Positions 1-7,268 of a stretch of DNA of 64,000 bases are shown one piece after another. The notes beneath the pieces were generated by a model. That model was given only the letters and a program-made list of their open reading frames with translations. It was not told where the DNA came from and did no database searches. Source of the stretch: Piscinibacter defluvii (GTDB lineage Bacteria; Pseudomonadota; Gammaproteobacteria; Burkholderiales; Burkholderiaceae_C). The stretch covers positions 79,560 through 143,559 of the forward strand of contig NZ_RCHJ01000020.1 of assembly GCF_004011805.1 (NCBI RefSeq), given 5' to 3'. The position numbers and the translations under genes are program-made. Position 1 is the first letter of the stretch; each line of letters begins with the position of its first letter.

Positions 1-2
1 GG

Positions 3-2063
3 CTCAACTTCCACGACCAGCTGGCGATGGAGTCGTCCGCCGGCCGCTGCGATCTGCTGATGCTGCACACCACGCCGCTGTACGCCGGCTCGCAGCCCTG
101 GATCTTCCACTTCGAGAGCCTGCCGACGCTGTTCGTGCCCTTCCTGTTCCACGGCGAGTGCCGCGGGGTGGACCTGCGGGCGCAGCCCTGGTTCGCTCTG
201 GTGCGCGAGGCGCTCGAGTCGCCGAACTGCCTGGCCGTCATCAGCCACCTGAAGGACAGCCTGCGCATCCTGAACGAGGTGTTCCGCAGCCCGGTCATCG
301 CCGCCAAGTGCCACCGGGTGCCGCTCGGGCTGCCGCCCCCCTCGGGCGGCGACCCGCTGGCCAAGTTCGCCGGCGGGCCGTTGCGCATCCTGTTCACGAA
401 TTCGCTGCACCACCATCCGCGCTCGTTCTACCTGCGCGGCGGCCATCACCTGCTGGAGGCGTTTGCGCGGCTGCGCCGCGAGCACCCGGACGCGCAGCTG
501 ACCGTGCTGTCCTCGGTGCCCGACGACCTGGGCCGGCGCTTCGGCCCGGCGCACCTGCAGGGCGTGACCTGGCTGCGCGAGCGCGTCGACGACGCCACGC
601 TCGAGCAGCTGTTCCTGTCGCACCATGTGTTCGCGCTGCCGGCCGCCGGCCTGCACACCGGCAGCCTGCTGCGTGCCCTGTCACACGGCTGCGTGCCGCT
701 GGTGCCCGACGCGCCCGGCTACGACGAGTACACCGCCCCGATCGCCGACAGCGTGCTGACGCTGCGCGGCGTGCGTGCACTGGTCTACCGCGACGAGCCG
801 GGCGGCTGGATCAGCGACCGCTACGACGAGTACGAGCAGCCGCGCGAGGACTTCGCCGCCGGCGTGCATGCCCTGCTGCGCGCCCATGCGGCACTGCCGC
901 GCCTGGCCGAGATGGCCGCGCGCAACCTGGCGCACAGCCGCGAGCACCTGACGCTCAACCACGTGCACCGGGGCCTGAACCGGGTGCTGGCGCACGTGCG
1001 GCCCGGCGCCGAAATGGGGCCGAATGCCCCTGCTCTTCCGGCGCTCCCGGCGGTGGCGAATGCCGATGATGGCCCCCGCAGCGCTCCCTCCGCGAGTTCG
1101 GAAAGGCAGGACATGCGCATCTGCATCTACACCGGCAACCACGGCAATTCGATCGGCATCACCGACCTGGTGGGCCTGCTGCGCAACGGCCTGCGCGACT
1201 GCGGCCTCGACCCGGTGGTCTCGCACGAGCTGATGCCGGGCCACTGCAACATCCTGATCGAGCACTTCGTCGAGGAGGCGCACCTGCGCCACGTGCTCGA
1301 GAGCAAGACCCCCGGCACGCGCTACATCCTGGTCGCGACGGAGCTGCTGACCGGCGGCACCTTCAACCACGGCCTGGTGCAGCAGCACTGGCACTACGGC
1401 AACCACGACTACTGGAAGCTGCGCTACGACGGCTTCATGGTCGCGGCGCGCCTGTCCGAGGCGATCTGGGTGCTGGGCGAGACGGCCATCGCGCCCTACC
1501 AGGCGGCGCTGCCGGACAAGCCGGTGCGCTTCCTGCCGCACGGCTGGGTCTCGGGCAGCGACCTGGTGCAGCACCGCCCCGAGGCCGAGAAGGACATCGA
1601 CTTCTACTTCTCCGGCACGATGACCGAGTACCGCCGCGGCATCCTGGCCGAGCTGGGGCGGCAGCACAAGGTGATCTACAGCGCCCAGAGCACGCCGGAC
1701 TACCTGCGCCTGGACCAGCTCGCGCGCACCAAGGTCTGCCTGTCGATCCCGCTGTCGCCCGAGAACACGCTGCCGTCGATCTCGCGCATGCACTTCCACC
1801 TGCAGAACCGCAACTTCCTGGTGCACCAGGCGCATGCCGACCGCTGCCGGCTCGACCCGTACGTGATGCATGCCCCGGCGGAGGAATTCGTCGAGTGGGC
1901 CCGTGCCGCACTGGACGTGCCGAACCGGCGCGAGATCGCCGACGGCGTGCTGCGCCGCTTCCGCACCGAGCTGCCGCTCGCGCCCTGGATGCAGCCGCTG
2001 CTGGAGGAGGTGCTCGGCCCCGCCGCGCGAGCCCACGCCGAACCCCTGCGCCAGGTGGCCTGA
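3..2063 (+). CDS. Two-domain glycosyltransferase, 5' end outside window
   Basis: The frame is open from base 3, so the gene probably starts upstream and the ATG at 27 is unlikely to be the true start. The N-terminal half reads like a GT4-type glycosyltransferase: an acceptor-side fold, then a C-terminal Rossmann part with LRILFTNSLHHHPRSF and SHGCVPLVPDAPGYDEY, the usual donor-binding region. A low-complexity Ala/Pro linker follows, then a second domain from Met at base 1113 (MRICIYTGNHGNSIGITDL) resembling glycosyltransferase-like proteins with a late HFHLQNRN segment. A ribosome-site-like aaggcagg lies just before that Met, so internal initiation is possible. It opens an operon of glycan-modifying genes. 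Acceptor and donor cannot be told from sequence. I am confident of the class and unsure of the substrate. Confidence 0.75.
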   Translation, partial: LNFHDQLAMESSAGRCDLLMLHTTPLYAGSQPWIFHFESLPTLFVPFLFHGECRGVDLRAQPWFALVREALESPNCLAVISHLKDSLRILNEVFRSPVIAAKCHRVPLGLPPPSGGDPLAKFAGGPLRILFTNSLHHHPRSFYLRGGHHLLEAFARLRREHPDAQLTVLSSVPDDLGRRFGPAHLQGVTWLRERVDDATLEQLFLSHHVFALPAAGLHTGSLLRALSHGCVPLVPDAPGYDEYTAPIADSVLTLRGVRALVYRDEPGGWISDRYDEYEQPREDFAAGVHALLRAHAALPRLAEMAARNLAHSREHLTLNHVHRGLNRVLAHVRPGAEMGPNAPALPALPAVANADDGPRSAPSASSERQDMRICIYTGNHGNSIGITDLVGLLRNGLRDCGLDPVVSHELMPGHCNILIEHFVEEAHLRHVLESKTPGTRYILVATELLTGGTFNHGLVQQHWHYGNHDYWKLRYDGFMVAARLSEAIWVLGETAIAPYQAALPDKPVRFLPHGWVSGSDLVQHRPEAEKDIDFYFSGTMTEYRRGILAELGRQHKVIYSAQSTPDYLRLDQLARTKVCLSIPLSPENTLPSISRMHFHLQNRNFLVHQAHADRCRLDPYVMHAPAEEFVEWARAALDVPNRREIADGVLRRFRTELPLAPWMQPLLEEVLGPAARAHAEPLRQVA

Positions 2064-2098
2064 GCCGCCGCCGCCCCGAACCACCCCGAGGAACCACC

Positions 2099-2851
2099 AT
2101 GACCGCCACCGCCCCCAAGATGATGACCTTCGGCCCCGCCGGCGAGACCGACCGGCGCAGCCAGCTGGCGCGTCTGATGCGCAACTCGCCGATCCCCGAC
2201 CGCGAGCTGATGCTCAACGCCGGCCTGTACCTGACGCCGCAGACGCTCTCACGCGTGCTGTTCATGGACTTCCTGTACCGCCAGATCCTCGAGGTGCAGG
2301 GCGTGGTGCTCGAGTTCGGCTGCCGCTGGGGGCAGAACATGTCGCTCTACACCTCGCTGCGCGGCATCTACGAGCCCTTCAACCGGCTGCGCCGCGTGAT
2401 CGGCTTCGACACCTTCTCCGGCTTCGTCTCGGTGGCCACCGAGGACGGCAAGTGCGTCGAGGCGGGCGACTACGCCACCGCCCCCGGCTACGAGCAGCAC
2501 CTCGAGCAGGTGCTGGCGATGCAGGAGGAGGAGAGCCCGCTGCCGCACCTGCGCAAGTTCGAGATCGTCAAGGGCGATGCCACGAAGACCTTCCCCGCGT
2601 TCCTGGCGCGCAACCCGCAGACCATCGTCGCACTGGCCTACTTCGACTTCGACCTGTTCGAGCCCACGCGCGACTGCCTGAAGGAGCTGCTGCCCTACCT
2701 GACCAAGGGCAGCGTGATCGGCTTCGACGAGATCAACGACGACACCACGCCGGGCGAGACCGTCGCGCTGCGCGAGGTGATCGGCCTGGGCCGCTACGCC
2801 ATCAAGCACTACCGCCACAGCGCGCGCACCTCGTACCTGGTGGTCGAATGA
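2099..2851 (+). CDS. TylF/MycF-type SAM-dependent O-methyltransferase
   Basis: A 250-residue protein of the macrocin O-methyltransferase (TylF) superfamily, which methylates sugar hydroxyls. The SAM-binding motif I is LEFGCRWGQN at residues 71-80, followed by IGFDTFSGF at 101-109. The acidic metal and catalytic region is ALAYFDFDLFEPTRD at about 178-192, with GFDEIND at 208-214. The start at 2099 is supported by gaggaac a few bases upstream; a longer in-frame extension overlaps the previous gene and is GC-rich noise. It lies 35 bases after the glycosyltransferase and in the same operon as a second TylF-like gene, so the mature glycan probably carries more than one methyl group. The precise hydroxyl is unknown. 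Confidence 0.85.
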   Translation: MTATAPKMMTFGPAGETDRRSQLARLMRNSPIPDRELMLNAGLYLTPQTLSRVLFMDFLYRQILEVQGVVLEFGCRWGQNMSLYTSLRGIYEPFNRLRRVIGFDTFSGFVSVATEDGKCVEAGDYATAPGYEQHLEQVLAMQEEESPLPHLRKFEIVKGDATKTFPAFLARNPQTIVALAYFDFDLFEPTRDCLKELLPYLTKGSVIGFDEINDDTTPGETVALREVIGLGRYAIKHYRHSARTSYLVVE

Positions 2852-2880
2852 GCCGCACGACACGACAGAGGGAGACCGCC

Positions 2881-3564
2881 ATGATGAGCGCCGACGTCCT
2901 GACCCCGCCGCGCCTGACCGACAGCCAGAAGCACCGGCTGGACACGCACGGCTACGTGATCATCGACGACTTCCTGCCGCCCGAGCTGTACCAGCGCCTG
3001 CTGGCCGACCTGAAGGGCGGCGAGGCGAAGATCCAGTACCAGCTGCGCCCGGCCCACTACAGCCATGTGTTCGCCTCGGAGATCGGCACCCTGCCGCGCC
3101 CGGACGAGCCCTACATCGCCAAGTTCTCGCTGATCCGCGAGCAGGAGCGCCTGGCCAGCCTGCAGGAGGTGTTCCACGCGCACCTCGCGCCGGTGCTCAA
3201 GGAGGCCAGCGCCGGCGCGGCGCGCTGGGCCCTGTTCCCCGGCGCGGTGCGGGTGCGCGGCGGCGACGTCTACCGCGCCCACCAGGACGGCTACGCGGGC
3301 ATCGTCGGCTACAGCCTGTTCATCAACGAAGGCTGGTGCTGGGACTACGGCGGCATCCTCACCTACGTGCGCGACGACGACACGGCCGAGCCGATCTTCC
3401 CGCGCAGCAACCGGCTGCTGCTGCGCAACGAGAAGTTCCGCCACTTCCACTTCCTGAACACCGTCGAACAGCATTGCCCCAGGGAGCAGTACATCGTGCT
3501 CGGGTGGGCCGACGCGGTGGCGGGCGAGACCTCTGCGGTGCGCGGCGCGTACCACGAGTTCTGA
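2881..3564 (+). CDS. Prolyl-4-hydroxylase-like 2OG-Fe(II) oxygenase
   Basis: A 227-residue protein with the layout of a 2-oxoglutarate/Fe(II) oxygenase. The iron triad can be read as His134-x-Asp136 (YRAHQDGYAG) and a distal His near 190, with Arg201 before LGW as the likely 2OG-binding basic residue. The N-terminus has the typical HGYVIIDDFLPPELY segment. The start is the first ATG of an ATG-ATG pair preceded by agggaga. It ends two bases before the next gene, which is also a dioxygenase, so the two are co-translated. In a glycan operon the probable role is hydroxylation of a sugar or of an acyl/amino substituent. This substrate assignment is inference. Confidence 0.8.
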   Translation: MMSADVLTPPRLTDSQKHRLDTHGYVIIDDFLPPELYQRLLADLKGGEAKIQYQLRPAHYSHVFASEIGTLPRPDEPYIAKFSLIREQERLASLQEVFHAHLAPVLKEASAGAARWALFPGAVRVRGGDVYRAHQDGYAGIVGYSLFINEGWCWDYGGILTYVRDDDTAEPIFPRSNRLLLRNEKFRHFHFLNTVEQHCPREQYIVLGWADAVAGETSAVRGAYHEF

Positions 3565-3566
3565 GC

Positions 3567-4424
3567 ATGAGCACCGCCGCCCTGGCCCGCGACGCGGCGC
3601 CTGCCCTGCCCCTGCCCGCGCTCGACGAAGCGGCGCTGGCCGCGCGCTACGAGCAGCAGGGTTATCTGCACCTGCCGGGCATCGTGTCGGCCAGCACGGT
3701 GCGCCGCCTCGGCGCGCTGCTGTACGGCGAGTTCGCTCGCCTGGCCGAGGACTTCCGGCAGCACACCGGCGCGCGGCTGGACGATGCGGCCGAGCTGGCC
3801 GACTTCCTCGCGCGCCAGGGCGACCTGGACGCCTGGTTCCTGGCCCAGCCGCGCGACATGCAGCACCTGATGCGCGGCGAGTTCCCGCTCGAGGTGCGCC
3901 AGCGCGACGAGCTGCGCCTGCTGGCCGGCGAGGCCGCGCTCACCGGCACGCTGCGCCGCCTGATCGGCAGCCCCACCCTGCGGCTGCACTTCCCGCCGAT
4001 GCTGCGCTTCAAGGTGCCGGGCGTGAACCGCTCCGAGGTGCCGCTGCACCAGGACGGCCCCTACTTCCCGCACATCCACGAGTTCGCCACCGTGTGGCTG
4101 CCGTTCTGCACCATCGACGAGGCCTGCGGCGGCGTCAACGTGCTGGAGGGCTCGCACCGGCTCGGGCCGCTGCGCCACGGCCAGGCCACGCTGTGGGGCA
4201 ACTACGTCGATGCCGAAGCCGGCCACGCGCGCTTCACCGACCGCCACATCGAGATGGAGCCGGGCGACGCGCTGATCTTCGGCCCGCACCTGCTGCACTA
4301 CAGCCACCCCAACACCTCGACGCGCGTGCGCTGCAGCATCGACAGCCGCTGGTTCGGCGCGAGCACGAGCAGTTCGCGCCAGTACTACGACGTGGAGCGC
4401 GGCGAACTCGTGCGCGCGTTCTGA
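3567..4424 (+). CDS. Phytanoyl-CoA dioxygenase (PhyH) family protein
   Basis: A 285-residue PhyH-family Fe(II)/2OG oxygenase. The HxD pair is His161-x-Asp163 (PLHQDGPYFPH), and CGGVNVLEGSHRLG at about 187-200 is the family's characteristic region. The distal iron ligand is in HLLHYSHPN (residues 241-249) and the 2OG-binding Arg is 253 or 255. It follows the other dioxygenase after a two-base gap and precedes a methyltransferase. PhyH proteins in glycan and antibiotic clusters hydroxylate or desaturate small molecules, so a sugar-tailoring role is likely. Nothing in the sequence identifies the substrate. Confidence 0.85.
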   Translation: MSTAALARDAAPALPLPALDEAALAARYEQQGYLHLPGIVSASTVRRLGALLYGEFARLAEDFRQHTGARLDDAAELADFLARQGDLDAWFLAQPRDMQHLMRGEFPLEVRQRDELRLLAGEAALTGTLRRLIGSPTLRLHFPPMLRFKVPGVNRSEVPLHQDGPYFPHIHEFATVWLPFCTIDEACGGVNVLEGSHRLGPLRHGQATLWGNYVDAEAGHARFTDRHIEMEPGDALIFGPHLLHYSHPNTSTRVRCSIDSRWFGASTSSSRQYYDVERGELVRAF

Positions 4425-4443
4425 CTTCCCGGAGGACGACCCC

Positions 4444-5253
4444 ATGACGACCGAGACCCTGGAACGCGACCAGACCCGCGAGAAGACCCAGCGCCAGTAC
4501 GACGGCCGCGCCAACTTCCGCGCCGACGACGACATCGAGGCCCTGCTCGAGGAGCACTTCGAGCGCCACGGCGTCACCAAGCGCGAGATCTGCCGCAACT
4601 TCCAGATCTACTCGCGGCGTGTGTTCCAGAAGCGCTACCTGGCGCACTACGAACTCTTCCGCCGCACCATCGAGCTGCCGGGCGACATCGTCGAGCTGGG
4701 CGTCTACCGCGGCGCCTCGCTGATGAACTGGGCCAACTTCCTCGAGGTGCGCTGCATGGGCGACCGCGCCAAGCAGGTGATCGGCTTCGACAACTGGCAG
4801 GGCTTCACCGAGTTCGCCCCGGAGGACGGCGGCGAGGACCTGCGCGTCAACAAGGTGATCGGCGGCTACAACGGCGGCGAGTTCAAGGCCATCCTCGAGG
4901 AGGCGATCGCCATCTACGACCGCGACCGCTTCATCCCCTACAAGCCGCGCATCGTGCTGGTGGACGGCCAGATCGAGCAGAGCGTGCCGCGTTTCGTGCG
5001 CGAGCAGCCCGGCCTGCGCATCAGCCTGCTGCACGTGGACTGCGACCTGTACCGTCCGACGCGCGTGGCGCTGGAGGAACTCTGGCCGCGCATCGTCACC
5101 GGCGGCGTGCTGGTGCTGGACGACTACGGCGTGCGCCCCTGGGAGGGCGAGAGCCGCGCGGCCGACGAGTTCTTCATGGACAAGGGCATCGTGCTCAAGC
5201 GCTTCGACTGGGCCCACTGCCCCGGCGCCTACGCCGTCAAGGGCGAGCGCTGA
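4444..5253 (+). CDS. TylF-type O-methyltransferase, second copy
   Basis: A 269-residue TylF/macrocin O-methyltransferase-type protein. SAM motif I is VELGVYRGASLMNW, followed by VIGFDNWQGFTEF. The acidic catalytic stretch is LLHVDCDLYRPTRVALEELW, then GGVLVLDDYG, which is the best-conserved signature of this family. The start is set by ggaggacgaccc immediately before ATG. It shares fold and motif order with the methyltransferase at 2099 but is a divergent paralogue, so the two probably methylate different positions or different sugars. It is followed by a GDP-sugar reductase gene 13 bases downstream. Confidence 0.87.
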   Translation: MTTETLERDQTREKTQRQYDGRANFRADDDIEALLEEHFERHGVTKREICRNFQIYSRRVFQKRYLAHYELFRRTIELPGDIVELGVYRGASLMNWANFLEVRCMGDRAKQVIGFDNWQGFTEFAPEDGGEDLRVNKVIGGYNGGEFKAILEEAIAIYDRDRFIPYKPRIVLVDGQIEQSVPRFVREQPGLRISLLHVDCDLYRPTRVALEELWPRIVTGGVLVLDDYGVRPWEGESRAADEFFMDKGIVLKRFDWAHCPGAYAVKGER

Positions 5254-5266
5254 TACAACGTCGCCG

Positions 5267-6208
5267 ATGATCGACCAGGACAGCCTCGTCTACGTGGCCG
5301 GCCACCGCGGCATGGTCGGCTCGGCGCTGGTGCGTGCGCTGCGCGCGCGCGGCTACCACCGTGTGCTGACGCGCACACGCGACGAGCTCGACCTGCTCGA
5401 CCAGCGCGCGGTGTTCGACTTCCTCGCCGCGCACCGGCCGCAGTATGTGTTCGTCGCCGCGGCCAGGGTCGGCGGCATCGAGGCCAACCGCACGCAACCG
5501 GCCGAGTTCCTGTTCCAGAACCTGCAGATCGCGGCCAACCTGATCGAAGGGGCGCACCGCGCCGGCATCGCGTCGCTGATGTACTTCGCCTCGAACTGCA
5601 TCTACCCGCGCGACTGCGTGCAGCCGATGCCCGAGAGCGCGCTGCTGACCGGCGCGCTCGAGCCCACCAACGAGGCCTATGCGGTCGCCAAGATCGCCGG
5701 GCTCAAGCTCGCCGAGGCGCACCGCCTGCAGCATGGCCGCGCCTACGTGAGCGTGATGCCGGCCAGCCTGTACGGCCCGAACGACAACTACACGCCCGGC
5801 CAGAGCCACGTGCTGCCGGCGCTGCTGCGCCGCGCCCACGAGGCGCGCGAGCGCGGCGCTGCCGAGCTGCTGGTGTGGGGCAGCGGCACCCCGCGGCGCG
5901 AGTTCCTCTACGTCGACGACCTGGCGCAGGCCTGCGTGATGCTGGCCGAGACGGGTTATGCGGATGCGCCGCTGAACATCGGCTGCGGTTCGGACCTCTC
6001 GATCCGCGAGCTGGCGCAGGCCGTCGTCGCGACGGTCGGCTTCGAGGGCGCCCTGGTGTTCGATGCCAGCAAGCCCGACGGCATGCCGCGCAAGCTGCTC
6101 GACTCCAGCCGCATCAACGCGCTCGGCTGGCGCCCGACGGTGGGCCTGCGCGAGGGCCTGGCGCGCGCCTACGCCTGCGCCCCCTGGCGCAGCACGACCA
6201 CCGCCTGA
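5267..6208 (+). CDS. fcl: GDP-L-fucose synthase (GDP-4-keto-6-deoxymannose epimerase/reductase)
   Basis: A 313-residue extended short-chain dehydrogenase. The NADP-binding motif is VAGHRGMVGSAL, and AAARVGGIEANRTQPAEF is diagnostic of Fcl/WcaG. The catalytic triad is visible as Ser in FASNCIYPRD and Tyr-x3-Lys in NEAYAVAKIAG. The known reaction is 3,5-epimerisation and 4-reduction of GDP-4-keto-6-deoxy-D-mannose to GDP-L-fucose. The partner Gmd is not in the window and is probably upstream. Because GDP-heptose genes lie nearby, a 6-deoxyheptose substrate is also possible. The last 40 bases overlap the convergent RlmN-type gene. Confidence 0.9.
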   Translation: MIDQDSLVYVAGHRGMVGSALVRALRARGYHRVLTRTRDELDLLDQRAVFDFLAAHRPQYVFVAAARVGGIEANRTQPAEFLFQNLQIAANLIEGAHRAGIASLMYFASNCIYPRDCVQPMPESALLTGALEPTNEAYAVAKIAGLKLAEAHRLQHGRAYVSVMPASLYGPNDNYTPGQSHVLPALLRRAHEARERGAAELLVWGSGTPRREFLYVDDLAQACVMLAETGYADAPLNIGCGSDLSIRELAQAVVATVGFEGALVFDASKPDGMPRKLLDSSRINALGWRPTVGLREGLARAYACAPWRSTTTA

Positions 6209-7227
6209 GCGCGCGAGCGCAGCTGCCCGCAGCCCGCCTCCACGTCCTGCCCGGCGGACTGGCGCATGCGCGTGAGCACGCCGCGCTGGTTCAGCCGCCG
6301 GAAGATCGCGGTGACACGCTCCTCGCTCGGGCGCCGGTACGGCAGCGGCTCGACGCGGTTCCAGGGGATCATGTTCAGGATCGCGTAGCGTCGCGCGAGC
6401 CGCGCCTCGAGCGCCTGCAGTTCGTCCTCGCCGTCGTTCACGCCTTCGAGCAGCGTCCACTGCACCTGCAGCGGGTAGCCGGTGGCGCGCGCGTAGGCCA
6501 GGCCCTGCTCGAGCAGCTCGGCCGGCTCGAAGGCCGGCGCCTTGGGCAGCAGCTCGGCGCGCCGGCGCGCGTCCAGCGAGTGCAGCGAGAGCGCCAGCGC
6601 CGGCTTGACGCGGCCCTGCGGCAGGCGCTCGAACACCCGCCGGTCGCCGACGGTGGAGAACACCAGGTCCTTGTGGCCGATGCCCCCGAGCGTGCCCATC
6701 GCATCGATCGCCTCGAGCACGTTGTCGAGGTTGTGGGCCGGCTCGCCCATGCCCATGAAGACGACCTTCTTCACCGGCCGCAGCGTGCGCGCCAGGGCCA
6801 GCTGGGCGGCGATCTCCGCGCTGCCGAGTTGGCGCGTCAGGCCCTCCCGCCCGGTCATGCAGAAGCCGCAGGCCACCGCGCAGCCCACCTGCGTGGAGAC
6901 GCACAGCCCGCCGCGCGGCAACAGCACGCTCTCCACCGTGCGGCCATCGTGCAGCGCGACGAGCAGCCGCTCGGAGCCGTCGGCGGCCGGGTGGCGCGAG
7001 TGCAGGCACGCCAGCGTCGCGAGTTCGTCGGCGAGCGCCGGCAGCGCCTCGCGCAGCGCGAGCGGCAGGAAGTGCTCCGGCCGGCGCCGGCCCGACGCCA
7101 GCGCGCGCGCCTGCAGCCAGCGGCGCAGCACCTGCTCCTCGTGCGGCGGCTTGGCGTCGAGCGCGCGCAACCGGTCACGCAATTCGTCGATGTGCTGGGC
7201 GCGAACCCGGTACGCGGTCTGGGTCAT
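6169..7227 (-). CDS. RlmN/Cfr-type radical SAM RNA methyltransferase
   Basis: A 352-residue radical SAM enzyme of the 23S rRNA A2503 methyltransferase family. The cluster motif CAVACGFC lies in LCVSTQVGCAVACGFCMTG, and MGMGEPAHNLDNVLEA is the GEP region. The two mechanistic cysteines of RlmN are both represented, in LCVST and in VEAGCGQL near the C-terminus. The start chosen is the ATG giving MTQTAYRVRAQHIDELR; upstream codons lack family similarity. It is not in the usual RlmN operon with ndk or ispG, so it may be a second, specialised copy. Its target could be tRNA or rRNA. Its 3' end overlaps fcl by 40 bases in convergent orientation. Confidence 0.85.
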   Translation of the reverse strand: MTQTAYRVRAQHIDELRDRLRALDAKPPHEEQVLRRWLQARALASGRRRPEHFLPLALREALPALADELATLACLHSRHPAADGSERLLVALHDGRTVESVLLPRGGLCVSTQVGCAVACGFCMTGREGLTRQLGSAEIAAQLALARTLRPVKKVVFMGMGEPAHNLDNVLEAIDAMGTLGGIGHKDLVFSTVGDRRVFERLPQGRVKPALALSLHSLDARRRAELLPKAPAFEPAELLEQGLAYARATGYPLQVQWTLLEGVNDGEDELQALEARLARRYAILNMIPWNRVEPLPYRRPSEERVTAIFRRLNQRGVLTRMRQSAGQDVEAGCGQLRSRAQAVVVLRQGAQA

Positions 7228-7268
7228 GGCATTTATGATCGCCGAAACAGAGGGTTGGGGGCTCGACA

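Noticed and set aside
5237..7009. A 590-codon minus-strand frame across fcl and the RlmN-type gene
   Set aside because: Composition is Arg/Ala-rich with no motifs, and it overlaps two well-supported genes.
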